Part shown: positions 52,425 to 62,028 of the stretch, one piece after another
Numbering within the stretch: position 1 is the first letter of the stretch
How the letters are laid out: every line of letters begins with the position of its first letter
Source: Bifidobacterium longum subsp. infantis ATCC 15697 = JCM 1222 = DSM 20088
GTDB taxonomy: Bacteria; Actinomycetota; Actinomycetes; Actinomycetales; Bifidobacteriaceae
Assembly (NCBI RefSeq): GCF_000269965.1
Contig: NC_017219.1
Span: 186,001 to 250,000 of the forward strand
Reading direction: 5' to 3'
Length of the DNA: 64,000 nucleotides
Notes under the pieces: model-generated
What the model was told of the DNA's origin: nothing
Databases searched by the model: none
The model's input: only the letters and a program-made list of their open reading frames with translations
Made by a program: the position numbers and the translations under genes

Positions 52425-53729
52425 ATGTTCTTTCTGCGTATGATTACTCGCTCGTTCACCCGACAGCTGCGCCGGCGCCTGCTTATCGCGCTGACCGTAT
52501 GCCTGTCGGCGACCGTGTCCGTATCGATGCTGGGCGTCGTGTTCGACGTGGGCGACAAGCTCAACGCCGAGCTGTCCACCTACGGTTCGAACATCACCGT
52601 GCAGCCCAAGGCGGACGCGGTCGTTTCCGACCTGTACAACACCGAGTCGGGCGGCGCGGCGTCCACCAGCGACCCGACCGCCTTTCTGAAGGAGTCGGAC
52701 GCGGCCAAGATCAAGACGATCTTCTGGTCGTTCAACATCACCAACTTCGCGCCGCAGCTCAACATCCACGCCATGGTGAACGGCACCAACGTGCCGGTCG
52801 TCGGCACGTGGTTCAACAAGGACCTCAAGATTTCCACCGGCGAGACCACCGTCGTGGGCGTGGAAGGCATGCGCTCGTGGTGGCAGCTGGATGGCAAGTG
52901 GCCCAAGGACGATTCCGATCAGGGCGTGATCGGCAAGACGCTGGCCTCCGAACTCGGTGTGACCACCGGCGACACCATCACCCTCAACAAGACCACCGCC
53001 TCGGGCAAGAAGAACGAGCAGAAAATCAAGCTCACCGGCGTCTACGATTCCGGCGACGAGGACAACGGCTCGCTCTACATCGCCTCCTCCACGGCCCAGG
53101 TGCTCGCCGACCTGCCCGATTCGGTCGACAAAATCGAGGTCAAGGCCCTGACCACGCCGGAGAACGACCTGGCCCGTAAGGCCGCCGCGAATCCGGCCGC
53201 GCTGAGCCAGGAGGAATGGGAGACCTGGTACTGCACCGCCTACCCGAGCTCGATCGCCTACCAGATCGAAGAGGTGATTCCGGGCGCGGTGGCCAAGCAG
53301 GTGCGCCAGGTGGCCGCGTTGCAGGGCAATGTGCTGCAGAAGACGCAGGCCGTGATGATTCTGATGACCGTGCTGAGCCTGATCGCCGCAGCCGTGGCCG
53401 TGGCCAACCTGATGGTCGCCTCGATCGGCGAACGGTCTGGCGAGCTGGCGCTGCTCAAGGCGCTCGGTGCCACCGATGCCGCGGTATCCCGCCTGATGCT
53501 GGCCGAAACGGCGGCAATCTCGCTGCTGGGCGCGATTGTGGGCGCGTTGCTTGGTTCCGGCGTGGCCCAGCTGATAGGCCGGGTGGTATTCGGTTCCGGC
53601 ATCACGATGCGGCCGATGGTGTTCGTGCTGGTGTTCGTGCTGCTGGCTGTCACCGTGCTGCTGGCGTCCGCCTCCTCGATTCGTTCGATTCTGAATCTCA
53701 AGCCCGCGGAGGTGCTCCATGGCCGCTGA
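52425..53729 (+). CDS. FtsX/MacB-type ABC transporter permease (first)
   Basis: A 434-residue permease with an N-terminal helix (RRRLLIALTVCLSATVSVSML), a large extracytoplasmic domain of about 250 residues and three C-terminal helices in the FtsX arrangement (VLSLIAAAVAVANLMVAS, LLGAIVGALLGSG, VFVLVFVLLAVTVLLAS). The conserved GERSGELALLKALGATDA motif contacts the ATPase. GGAGG precedes the ATG. Such permeases act as mechanotransmission complexes rather than pores. It is directly followed by a second permease and an ATPase, 33 and then 15 bases apart. Confidence 0.93.
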   Translation: MFFLRMITRSFTRQLRRRLLIALTVCLSATVSVSMLGVVFDVGDKLNAELSTYGSNITVQPKADAVVSDLYNTESGGAASTSDPTAFLKESDAAKIKTIFWSFNITNFAPQLNIHAMVNGTNVPVVGTWFNKDLKISTGETTVVGVEGMRSWWQLDGKWPKDDSDQGVIGKTLASELGVTTGDTITLNKTTASGKKNEQKIKLTGVYDSGDEDNGSLYIASSTAQVLADLPDSVDKIEVKALTTPENDLARKAAANPAALSQEEWETWYCTAYPSSIAYQIEEVIPGAVAKQVRQVAALQGNVLQKTQAVMILMTVLSLIAAAVAVANLMVASIGERSGELALLKALGATDAAVSRLMLAETAAISLLGAIVGALLGSGVAQLIGRVVFGSGITMRPMVFVLVFVLLAVTVLLASASSIRSILNLKPAEVLHGR

Positions 53730-53762
53730 GTTTATCTACGTAGGTGTGGAAGGAGGAAACCG

Positions 53763-54986
53763 ATGACCAACACCGGTATGTTCTTCAGAATGCTGTTCAG
53801 CGCCGTGTTCCGCCGGCGTTCGCGCGCGGTGATGGCCGTGGTGGCGTCGCTGGTCGGCGCGGCCACACTGTTCTGCCTGGCGATGATCTGCCTCGCCGTG
53901 CCGCAGCAGATGAACGAGGAGATGCGTGCGTACGGCGCGAACCTGATTGTCACACCCACCGAATCGACCAATGCCGACGGCAAGGCCGGCATCGACAAGG
54001 CGATGGTGCAGCACACCACTGAAATGGTCAAGGCCAAGGGTTCCGCGAAATACGCCACTTACCGCTACGAGAACGTGCGCGTCAACGCCTCGCCGTACGT
54101 GATGGCCGGCGTGAATGCGGCGCAGGTCAAGAACCTCAACCATCACTGGGTGGTCGACGGCTCGTGGCCGACCGACGGCAAGGTGCTGGTCGGACGTGAC
54201 ATCGCCGACGCCATCGGTCTGAGAATCGGCTCCGCCATCACCATCGGCTACCGTGCATCCGATAACGCCAGCACCAACGGCACTTCGTCGAACTCCTCGA
54301 TCGACCAGCAAACCAAAGACGGCCGTGTCTCCAGTGACATCATGGACACCTCCGGCACCGAATTCCGCGTGGCCGGCATCGTGGACACCGGCGGCAGCGA
54401 AGACTCGATCATCTACGCCACCAACGCCGACGTCAACAAGCTCACCGGCATCACGCGCGGCGTGGACGTCATCGAGTATTCGGCCGGCTCCAGCGACCTC
54501 GCAGGCCTGGTGTCCAGCATCAACGACATGACCTCCATGCACGTCAAGGCGCAGCAGGTCACCAAGATCACCGCCTCCGACACCCGCATCATCACCATGC
54601 TGCAGACGCTGTTCTGGATCGTCTCGTTGGTGGTGCTGGTGCTGACGCTCGTCGGCGTCGGCACCACAATCAGCTCGATCGTCTCGCAGCGACGCAACGA
54701 GATCGGCCTGCGCAAGGCCCTCGGTGCCAGCTCGCGTGCCATCGGCACCGAGTTCTACATCGAATCATCGCTCTACGGCCTGATTGGCGGCCTCGTCGGC
54801 ACCGCAATCGGCTACGGACTTGCCAGTTGGCTGTGCGTGGCGGTGTTCGAACGCTCCATCGGATTCAACTGGTGGCTGGCGCTGATCTCCGTGCTGTTCA
54901 GCGCGCTGGTCGCCATCGTCGCCTCCATCCCGCCCGTCCACCGCGCCACCCGCATCGACCCCGCCGTCGTGCTTCGCGAAGAATAA
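53763..54986 (+). CDS. FtsX/MacB-type ABC transporter permease (second)
   Basis: A 407-residue paralogue of the preceding permease, start ATG 53763 after GGAAGGAGG. It has one N-terminal helix (VMAVVASLVGAATLFCLAMI), a shorter extracytoplasmic domain and a C-terminal block with SQRRNEIGLRKALGASSRAIGTEF and three helices, ending in PPVHRATRIDPAVVLREE. Corresponds in position to Cj1662 of the Campylobacter iron operon. Two different permeases suggest a heterodimer. Confidence 0.93.
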   Translation: MTNTGMFFRMLFSAVFRRRSRAVMAVVASLVGAATLFCLAMICLAVPQQMNEEMRAYGANLIVTPTESTNADGKAGIDKAMVQHTTEMVKAKGSAKYATYRYENVRVNASPYVMAGVNAAQVKNLNHHWVVDGSWPTDGKVLVGRDIADAIGLRIGSAITIGYRASDNASTNGTSSNSSIDQQTKDGRVSSDIMDTSGTEFRVAGIVDTGGSEDSIIYATNADVNKLTGITRGVDVIEYSAGSSDLAGLVSSINDMTSMHVKAQQVTKITASDTRIITMLQTLFWIVSLVVLVLTLVGVGTTISSIVSQRRNEIGLRKALGASSRAIGTEFYIESSLYGLIGGLVGTAIGYGLASWLCVAVFERSIGFNWWLALISVLFSALVAIVASIPPVHRATRIDPAVVLREE

Positions 54987-55001
54987 AGAAAGAGAAACGT
55001 C

Positions 55002-55799
55002 ATGCTACTTGAACTCGACCACATCTCGAAGATCTACGGCGACCTGCATGCCGTGGACGACCTCAATTTGACCGTGCCGGAAGGCGAATGGCTCGCCATC
55101 GTCGGCTCCTCCGGCTCAGGCAAGACCACGCTGATGAACATGATCGGCTGCATGGACACGCCCTCCAAGGGCTCCGTGAAGCTGGAAGGCCGCAAGCTGG
55201 AGGACCTGAACGCCACGCAGCTGGCCGACGTGCGCAAGAACCTCATCGGACTGGTGTTCCAGAAGTTCTATCTGGTGCCGCACCTGACCGCCGTGGAAAA
55301 CGTGATGGTGGCCCAGTACTACCATTCGGTGGTCGATGAGAAGCAGGCCATGGAGGCGCTGGAAAAGGTCGGCCTGAAGGACCGCGCCCACCACCTGCCC
55401 GGCCAGCTCTCCGGCGGCGAGCAGCAGCGCGTGTGCGTGGCCCGCGCGCTGATCAACGACCCGAAGCTGATTCTGGCCGATGAGCCCACCGGCAACCTCG
55501 ACGAGAAGAACGAGAAAATCGTGCTCGACCTGTTCCGCAAGCTGCACGAGCAGGGCACCACGATTATCGTGGTCACCCACGATGCGCTTGTCGCCAGCTG
55601 CGCGCAGCGCGAGATCATGCTCAACCATGGCGTGCTCGTCGGTGAGAAGTGGAATGACGAGGATGCGCGCAAGGCCTACGAGGCGGCCGGCGGCAAGCCC
55701 GCCTCCACGGGTGCACAGGTCGAGGGCGCGCAGAACGGCGAGACCGCCATTGGTTTCGCTGACCCCACCAAGGCCGCGAAAACCGGCGGCGAGGAGTAG
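55002..55799 (+). CDS. ABC transporter ATP-binding protein (MacB/LolD type)
   Basis: A 265-residue ATPase. Walker A is VGSSGSGKTTLMNMIG (about 35-50), the Q-loop GLVFQKFYLVPHLTAVENV, signature LSGGEQQRVCVARAL, Walker B LILADEPTGNLD and H-loop TTIIVVTHDAL, all canonical. The C-terminus (about 40 residues) is a variable extension. It starts 15 bases after the second permease and pairs with it. The energised complex likely drives movements of the FTR1/P19/DUF2318 system. Confidence 0.94.
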   Translation: MLLELDHISKIYGDLHAVDDLNLTVPEGEWLAIVGSSGSGKTTLMNMIGCMDTPSKGSVKLEGRKLEDLNATQLADVRKNLIGLVFQKFYLVPHLTAVENVMVAQYYHSVVDEKQAMEALEKVGLKDRAHHLPGQLSGGEQQRVCVARALINDPKLILADEPTGNLDEKNEKIVLDLFRKLHEQGTTIIVVTHDALVASCAQREIMLNHGVLVGEKWNDEDARKAYEAAGGKPASTGAQVEGAQNGETAIGFADPTKAAKTGGEE

Positions 55800-55851
55800 G
55801 GCCGTCAGGGGCATCGAGCAGTATGTGAGGAATACATGGCAAGCTGATGGT

Positions 55852-55900
55852 CTCTCCCCCCAGTCAGCTTCGCTGACAGCCCCCTCGTCAGAGGGGGCTT
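55852..55900. repeat. GAGGGGAG-family repeat before the FMN-binding gene
   Basis: CCAGTCAGC...GCTGAC-type stem followed by AGCCCCCTC/GAGGGGGCT around GTCA. The stem-loop ends just before AAGGAG, which is the ribosome site of the next gene, so it might influence its translation. Confidence 0.6.
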
Positions 55901-55913
55901 AAGGAGCGTGAAT

Positions 55914-56477
55914 ATGACCGAAAAGAATACGTTGAAGAAATCTGCGACATTGGCGGCGGCCGGACTGGTCGTGGCTGGCGCGCTGCTGGCCGGGTGCGGC
56001 GAATCCAAGGCCACGCCGATGGACGATGCGTACGCCGGCAACTCGGGCGAGACCGAGAAGTCGCAGGAAGAGCAGTCGCAATCCCAGTCGAACGGCTCCG
56101 ATAGCTCCGACGGCTCCGATTCCGGCTCATCGCACAACGACCCGTCCACCACCACGTCCGACAAGAAGGACACCGGCAACTACAAGGACGGCAACTACTC
56201 GATCAACGGCCAGTACGGCCCGGTCGGCGAGGATTCCATCGACGTCCATCTGACCATCAAGGACGGCAACGTCGAGACCGTCAAAATCATTGGGCACCCG
56301 TTCACCACGATTTCCAAGAACCATCAGGACGACTTCGCCAAAGCCATCAACGGCGTAGTGGACGGCAAGCCCCTGAAGGGACTCAAAGTGGACAAGGTCG
56401 CCGGCGCCAGCTGGACTTCCGACGCCTTCAACAAAGCCCTCGAAGTCGCCCGCCAGGAGGCTTCGATTCAGGAGTAA
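55914..56477 (+). CDS. FMN-binding lipoprotein
   Basis: A 187-residue secreted lipoprotein. The signal ends with the lipobox LLAGC (Cys about 25), a Ser/Gln/Asp-rich linker of about 65 residues follows, and an FMN_bind domain with NGQYGPVGEDSIDVHLTIKDG, HPFTTISKNHQDD and DKVAGASWTS near the end. The GASWTS segment matches the flavinylation motif (ApbE attaches FMN to its Ser/Thr). ATG 55914 is used because AAGGAG lies seven bases before it; GTG 55908 is too close. As the last gene of the iron operon it probably carries electrons for ferric iron reduction. ApbE is not in the window. Confidence 0.88.
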   Translation: MTEKNTLKKSATLAAAGLVVAGALLAGCGESKATPMDDAYAGNSGETEKSQEEQSQSQSNGSDSSDGSDSGSSHNDPSTTTSDKKDTGNYKDGNYSINGQYGPVGEDSIDVHLTIKDGNVETVKIIGHPFTTISKNHQDDFAKAINGVVDGKPLKGLKVDKVAGASWTSDAFNKALEVARQEASIQE

Positions 56478-56482
56478 GACCG

Positions 56483-57082
56483 CTACTTCAGCAATGCTGG
56501 CCACAGCAGATCGGCCATGCGCGAGGCCCAGGCGGTGTCGTCGTCCATCGCTTTGCCCTCGATGGCCTCATACGCCACCAAAGATCCGATAATCGTGGAC
56601 AACAGCAACTTCTCGTCAACGTCCTCGCGAAACACGCCCTGCGCGACTCCCTGCTTGAGGAACGCCCCCACATGCTCCAGCCACGGGGTCACCACCTGGT
56701 CGACGATGTGCTGGAAGAACTCGGCCTCGCTGGACAATACAATGCCCACGCGCTTGACGTCGATGTCGTTGTCGCGCACCCAATCGACCAATCGCTGCAA
56801 TAGTTGCGTGAAATGCTCACGCGTGGGGCTGGGCACTGGGCCGGAATCTGGGATGGCCAGATACATCGCGCTGATCTCGCGCAGCAGCTCGTCGGCATTA
56901 TGGTATCGACGGTAAATCGTGGTTTTGGCCACACCGGAGCGCCGGGCCACCTCCTCGATGGTCACGCCGCTGATGCCGCGGTCCACCGCAATCTGCAGCG
57001 TGGCTCGCATGAGCTTGCGATCCGTCGCCTCGCGCGTGCGCTCACCGCGCGGTGTCGCCGTCGTACCTGTCATCTCCGTCAT
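56483..57082 (-). CDS. TetR family transcriptional regulator
   Basis: A 199-residue TetR protein. The DNA-binding domain (about 15-65) includes LMRATLQIAVDRGISGVTIEEVARRSGVAKTTIYRRYHNADELL. The ligand domain has no special motif. It is the third gene on the minus strand after two Pip proteins (115 bases away), and a palindromic operator lies upstream of the first of these, so it likely controls the Pip operon. It is convergent with the iron operon, with only five bases between stops. Confidence 0.93.
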   Translation of the reverse strand: MTEMTGTTATPRGERTREATDRKLMRATLQIAVDRGISGVTIEEVARRSGVAKTTIYRRYHNADELLREISAMYLAIPDSGPVPSPTREHFTQLLQRLVDWVRDNDIDVKRVGIVLSSEAEFFQHIVDQVVTPWLEHVGAFLKQGVAQGVFREDVDEKLLLSTIIGSLVAYEAIEGKAMDDDTAWASRMADLLWPALLK

Positions 57083-57100
57083 CTCTTCTCTTCGAAATAT

Positions 57101-57152
57101 GCTCCCGTACGCTCCAGCTGGCGGGAGCTGGCTGGCAAAGCCAGACTGAGGG
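57101..57152. repeat. Dispersed hairpin repeat between TetR and Pip genes
   Basis: GCTCCCG...CGGGAGC stem, then GGCTGGC/GCCAGAC and CTGAGGG, the same module order as the GAGGGGAG family. Confidence 0.6.
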
Positions 57153-57196
57153 TGGTAAGTCCATGCCGTTTGTAGGCAACTCCCGGATAATACCTA

Positions 57197-59359
57197 CTAG
57201 CCCAGCACTTTAGTGCTCTCGACTTTGGCTACATACCACTGGTTGAACCGCACCAGTGGCTTCCTGAGCAACAGTCCAAGCAACAGTAGCGGCGGCACGA
57301 ATGCCAGCAGCATTCCGGCGGCCCGCCAGTAATCCATGTCGTAGATGCCGGCGATGGCCGCACGCATCATCGTCACCGCATGGGTGAGCGGCAAGAACGG
57401 ACTGACTTTGGCGATGAAGTCGGGCAACATCTGCACCGGGTAGGCAGCGTTCGCACCCGAAATCTGCACGATGAGCATAAGCACGCCGATTGCCTTACCC
57501 ACATTGCCGAAACTCACCACCATCGTATAGGTGAAGAACGAGAACACCAGCGAGGCCAGCCATCCGGACAACATAAACAGCAGCGGATGCACGGCCTGCA
57601 CGCGCAGGAACAGCAGATCGCCGCCGAGCGACACCGTGGATTGCAGCAGCGCAATCAGCGCGAACACCCCGTAATGCCCAAGGAAGAGCCGATGCGGCCG
57701 CGGATCGCCCAAGGCTTTGCGCGTCCGGCGAGACACGGTGGTTTTCAGCGTCACCACCATCAGCAGCGCGCCCACCCACAGCGGCAGCAGCGTGTAGAAC
57801 GGCGCCATCGACGAACCGAAATTCGCCACCGGGAATACGGCCTTGCGCCTGAGCTGCACCGGCGCGGCCAACGTACTGGCCAGCGTTTCGGGATCATTGC
57901 CCAGCACCTCTTTGACCATGCTCATATCGCCACTGTTTAGTGCGTCGCTCAGTGTGCTGTTGAACGAAGCCAGTTCGGCACCGGCGGAACGCAGTTTGCC
58001 GGACACCTTGTCCAACGTGGTGCGAGCGTCGCTGAGCATATCGCTGGCGTCGTCGGAAGTCCTTTTCAGGTCGCCGAGCGTGGAGTCCAACTGGGTGGCG
58101 CCGGAACTCAGTATGCCGGAGGCGTCAGAGACGGTGGACGACAGGGAGTCGATCTGCGGTTTCACCGTGGCCGTGAAATCCGACTTGATATTGGCGATAC
58201 TGTTCTGCGCTTGATCGGCCAGATCCTTGACCTGCGCATGCTGATCCTGCGCGTCCTGATTACCTTGGCGAATATTGGTCGCCGCCGTATTCAGCGCTTG
58301 CCGCAGCCTGTTCTGCCGTGCGATTGAACGGTCAATCGCCGTGATGATGGATGAGTCGTTGCCCAGTATGCCGGCCAACGTGTTGCGAATTTCAGTGTAT
58401 TTCTCCGTCTGCTTGCCAATGGCCGTGGCTTGACGGTCCAATTCGTCGGCGGCCGTGGTGGCACCATCATTCGCGTCGGAATACAGCTTGTCTATGGAAT
58501 CGGACACCGCGCCGAAACTGGAGGCGCTCGCGTCCAGTGCGCTGCTCATCGCGTCAGCGGTGGTGCCCAGGGCTCCGACCACGTCGGTGACTCCCTGCTT
58601 GGCGCTGGCGAGATCCTTGCCTCCTTGTTTGGCGGCAGAGGAAACCTGAGTGATCAGCGAGTTCGAGGTGTCGAGCAAGGCGCCGGCCGTATCGGTCAAT
58701 GCGCTGTATGTGCCAAGCAAATCCGCCGTATCGTCAAGCCGTGTGGCGAAATCGGCGATATTGGCGTTGAAGGTATTCAGTTGCTCTTTGGCTTCGGGCT
58801 TGGACAGCTGATCGGCCAGCGAAGACGCGATTTCCAGCCCTGCCGAAGTGATGGTCTTGGCGAACGTGGTGTTGATTTCCGCCGCCACCTCGTCCGTGCC
58901 CTCGTTGAGCAGATTCGGTGCCAGCGCGTTCTTCTTCTCGTTGCGGTAATAGGTCAGTTCGGCATGCTGCACATCGTCGGAGAAGAAGGTCATCATGTCT
59001 TTGCTGAACGACTTCGGAATTACGATGGCCGCGTAGTATTTGCCGGATCGTGCGCCCTCGACGGCATCGGCTTTGGACGTGATCGTCCAATCGAGCTGAC
59101 TGTTGGCGCGCAGCGCGTTCACCACCTGATTGCCGACCGTGACTTTCATCGGGATCAGGTCGGAACGATACCCCTCATCCACGTTCGCCACCGCGAATTT
59201 CAGGTTCTTCATATTCGAGAACGGGTCCCAGCATGCGGCCACGTTGAACCAGGTGAACAGGCCGGGAATCATCACCAAGCCGATCACGATGATGATGGAG
59301 ACCACGTTGCTGGTCAGGCGTTTGATGTCGCCGGTAAACAGTTTCCACATGGTGTTCAT
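57197..59359 (-). CDS. YhgE/Pip domain membrane protein (first)
   Basis: A 720-residue protein of the YhgE/Pip family (Pip: phage infection protein of lactococci). The N-terminus MWKLFTGDIKRLTSNVVSIIIVIGLVMIPGLFTWFNVAACWDPF is the family start with one membrane helix. A long helical extracellular part (about 180-500) is rich in Ala/Asp/Ser repeats, followed by five C-terminal helices of ABC-2 type with LLPLWVGALLMVVTLK and ISGANAAYPVQMLPDF. It overlaps the upstream Pip gene by four bases (ATGA-type), so they are translationally coupled. Function may be export or envelope assembly; unproven. Confidence 0.9.
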   Translation of the reverse strand: MNTMWKLFTGDIKRLTSNVVSIIIVIGLVMIPGLFTWFNVAACWDPFSNMKNLKFAVANVDEGYRSDLIPMKVTVGNQVVNALRANSQLDWTITSKADAVEGARSGKYYAAIVIPKSFSKDMMTFFSDDVQHAELTYYRNEKKNALAPNLLNEGTDEVAAEINTTFAKTITSAGLEIASSLADQLSKPEAKEQLNTFNANIADFATRLDDTADLLGTYSALTDTAGALLDTSNSLITQVSSAAKQGGKDLASAKQGVTDVVGALGTTADAMSSALDASASSFGAVSDSIDKLYSDANDGATTAADELDRQATAIGKQTEKYTEIRNTLAGILGNDSSIITAIDRSIARQNRLRQALNTAATNIRQGNQDAQDQHAQVKDLADQAQNSIANIKSDFTATVKPQIDSLSSTVSDASGILSSGATQLDSTLGDLKRTSDDASDMLSDARTTLDKVSGKLRSAGAELASFNSTLSDALNSGDMSMVKEVLGNDPETLASTLAAPVQLRRKAVFPVANFGSSMAPFYTLLPLWVGALLMVVTLKTTVSRRTRKALGDPRPHRLFLGHYGVFALIALLQSTVSLGGDLLFLRVQAVHPLLFMLSGWLASLVFSFFTYTMVVSFGNVGKAIGVLMLIVQISGANAAYPVQMLPDFIAKVSPFLPLTHAVTMMRAAIAGIYDMDYWRAAGMLLAFVPPLLLLGLLLRKPLVRFNQWYVAKVESTKVLG

Positions 59360-61986
59360 CGTGCGTGCCTGCCTTCCTTGGTCGGCGGAATAGTGGGGAT
59401 GATTGCGGTAACGGCGGCGCTCGGGTCCGCTTCTTCGTGGCGTTCGGCGGAGGTGTCGCGACGCTTGGCCTTATGCCCGTACAGCATGGCGCGGATCGAC
59501 TCGTCGGAGAGGTTGCCGAGCTCGGTTTGGCGGCGGATGGAATCGCGCATGAATTCCACGACCATCAGGAAGCCCATGATGATGAGCACCCATGCCAGCC
59601 ATGTGCCCATGACCACGATTTTCTCGCTGGTGGTCAGCGCAAACACGATAATGAGCGCGGCCGGCACCACAAATCCGGCGATAAGCGCACCCAGCAGCAG
59701 CCGGGGATACTGGTAGGCGAATTTGGCGGCCCGACGTTCGATGGCATGACGGTATTCGTCGCGGTCGGCCAGTGCCGCAATGGCCTGAGTGACACGGTAT
59801 TCGCTGCCGGGCAGGTGCACCGGCTCGCCGATAATCATGTCGCTTTCCTTGATTTCCCGCGCGAACAGGCGGTTGAGATTGGCCAGTTTCGGCCGGGCGC
59901 CGAGGCCAAGCACAAAGGCCAGAACCGCGAAAACCAGCAATTTGCCGATATAGGCGAACCAGAGGCCGTCGTAGAAGCCGCCGATGGTTTCACGCATTGC
60001 GTCAATCGAATAGGTGAACGGCAGCAGCGGATAGATGGCGCGGAAGAACGCGGGCATCATTTCAATCGGGTACAGGCCGGAGGCGCCCGGCACCTGCAGA
60101 ATGACCAGCGCCACGCACACGCCTTTGCCCACGTGCATGAACGTGGTGGAGAGGGCGAAAATCACCGACATATACACCAGTGAGGTGATGACGCAGGTGA
60201 GCAGAAACACCGGGGCGCTCGCGCATTGAATGCCGATGACAAGATCGCCGATGGCTGTGACCAGGCCTTGGACGGCGGCCAGCGTGGCCAGCAACAGGAA
60301 ACGGCCGAGATAGCCTTGAGTGGGCGTGAGATCGTCGATGCCCTCGTCGTCGGTTTCGAGTTTGGGAATGACCACGAGCACGAACGCGCCCACCCACAAA
60401 GACAGGGTGGTGAACAGCGGTGCCATGCCGGAACCATAGGAGGCGACTGGGTAGACGGCCCGTTCGCTGATAACACTGGGGGAGAGCATGAAGTCGGCGA
60501 TTGTGGCGGCATCCAGCTTGCCGTCGGTGTCGATCAGGGAGCTGAGTGAACTGGAGACGCTCAGGGTTTTGATGTCGGTGGCCAGCGTTTCGAGCTTGGT
60601 TTGCATGCCGGCCAGCGCCTTATCGGTGTCGCGTAGCGCGGTCACCGTGGTGGAGGCGGCTTTGTCGAGTTGGTCGAGGGTGTGCTTCGACTGATCGATG
60701 AGTGAGCCTTGCGACGTGATGCCGGTCGACAGAGTGTTGGCGGTCGAGCTGAGGGTGTTGAGGCCGGTGTTGAGCTGAGGAATGGTGCCGGAGATGATGG
60801 TGCCGCGAGCGGTATTGGCCTCGCGCACCGTGGTTTGGGTGGCGGTATTGAGATGCTGCGCCAATCCGGCGGTGTCTGTGGAGGCGTTGCCGATAGTGGT
60901 GTTCAGGCTATCGAGGTTGCCCAGTGCGCCGGCAAGCTCGCTATTGCGGCTTTCCAGTGCGGCAATGGCGGATTGCAGCGGTTCTCGATCGGTGTTCGGC
61001 AGCCCTTTGAGTTGGTCGATGATGTCGGCGTTCGCTTGGTTGATGTCTTCCGCCGTATTGATCAGTCCGTCTACCTGCTGATTGGCGGCGCTGATGGTTC
61101 CGGCTACCGTGCCCACGCTTTGGTTGGCCTGCGCTGCGGCTTGGCTCAGCAGGCTTGAGCCTTGGTCAAGCGCTTCGGACGTGGAGGTGACGAAGCCGTT
61201 CAGGCTGGTCTGGGTAGTGCCGATCAGGGTGGAGACGCCGGCCAGGCCTTTCGCGGTGTCGATGCCAAGTGTGCGCGCGTCGTCCAGCGCCTGACGTGCG
61301 GTGCGTGTCTGCTCTGGGGTATCGGTGAGTTTGGTGGTGAGTTTGGCGATGGTGCTGCGTGTGTGCTGCACATCGCCGGAGGCCTCGGCAAGGGCCGTGA
61401 GGGCCTTGGCTTTGGTGGTGTCTTCGGTGCTGATGACTTTGTCGCCAACCGTATTGATGACTTCGGTAAGTACTTTGGATACGGTGGAGACGAATGTGGA
61501 ATTGACCGTGCGGTCCACAGTGGACGCGCCGACGTCGGTGACTTTGGGGGCGATGGCGCTGGCTTTTTCGTTGACGTAATACTCCAGAGTGGGCCGACTC
61601 TTGCCGCCGGTCACCACGCCGGCGAGATCGTTGGAAAAGTCTTTGGGGATGATGATGGCTGCGTATGCCTTGCCGGATTCCACCTGGTCCATGGCCTCGG
61701 CTTCGGTGACGAAGGTCCAGCCGAGCTGGTCGTTGCTTTTCATCTGCTTGACGATTTGATCGCCGAGGTTTTGCTTGCCGATGAGTGCGTTGTCGGTGCC
61801 GTCGTCATTGTTGGCGATGGCGACGGTGATGCCTTTGGTATTGCCGTACGGGTCCCAGAAGCCGACGATGTTGTACCACGAATACAGTGGTGGGATGAAC
61901 ACCATGCCGAACAGGATCACCCATGCGGCCGGCACCTTGAACAGGCGCAGGAAGTCGCGTTTGAGGACCTTGAAGATATTGCCCAC
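59356..61986 (-). CDS. YhgE/Pip domain membrane protein (second, long)
   Basis: An 876-residue Pip-family protein. The N-terminus MGNIFKVLKRDFLRLFKVPAAWVILFGMVFIPPLYSWYNIVGFWDPYG is canonical; the extracellular helical stalk spans about 180-530; the ABC-2-type helices include PLFTTLSLWVGAFVLVVIPK and GASGLYPIEMMPAFFRAIYPLLPFTYS. It is about 150 residues longer than its partner due to a further membrane domain (AALIAGFVVPAALIIVF, WLAWVLIIMGFLMVV) and a charged tail. AGGAGG precedes ATG 61986. First gene of the Pip-Pip-TetR operon. Confidence 0.9.
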   Translation of the reverse strand: MGNIFKVLKRDFLRLFKVPAAWVILFGMVFIPPLYSWYNIVGFWDPYGNTKGITVAIANNDDGTDNALIGKQNLGDQIVKQMKSNDQLGWTFVTEAEAMDQVESGKAYAAIIIPKDFSNDLAGVVTGGKSRPTLEYYVNEKASAIAPKVTDVGASTVDRTVNSTFVSTVSKVLTEVINTVGDKVISTEDTTKAKALTALAEASGDVQHTRSTIAKLTTKLTDTPEQTRTARQALDDARTLGIDTAKGLAGVSTLIGTTQTSLNGFVTSTSEALDQGSSLLSQAAAQANQSVGTVAGTISAANQQVDGLINTAEDINQANADIIDQLKGLPNTDREPLQSAIAALESRNSELAGALGNLDSLNTTIGNASTDTAGLAQHLNTATQTTVREANTARGTIISGTIPQLNTGLNTLSSTANTLSTGITSQGSLIDQSKHTLDQLDKAASTTVTALRDTDKALAGMQTKLETLATDIKTLSVSSSLSSLIDTDGKLDAATIADFMLSPSVISERAVYPVASYGSGMAPLFTTLSLWVGAFVLVVIPKLETDDEGIDDLTPTQGYLGRFLLLATLAAVQGLVTAIGDLVIGIQCASAPVFLLTCVITSLVYMSVIFALSTTFMHVGKGVCVALVILQVPGASGLYPIEMMPAFFRAIYPLLPFTYSIDAMRETIGGFYDGLWFAYIGKLLVFAVLAFVLGLGARPKLANLNRLFAREIKESDMIIGEPVHLPGSEYRVTQAIAALADRDEYRHAIERRAAKFAYQYPRLLLGALIAGFVVPAALIIVFALTTSEKIVVMGTWLAWVLIIMGFLMVVEFMRDSIRRQTELGNLSDESIRAMLYGHKAKRRDTSAERHEEADPSAAVTAIIPTIPPTKEGRHAR

Positions 61987-62028
61987 TGATACCTCCGGAG
62001 CTTGGTGTTGCTTGGTTGCTACGTTTTC

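Noticed and set aside
51093..53720. 875-codon minus-strand open frame
   Set aside because: A shadow of the DUF2318 and permease genes: His/Gly/Arg-rich composition with no family match, caused by GC-rich codon bias.
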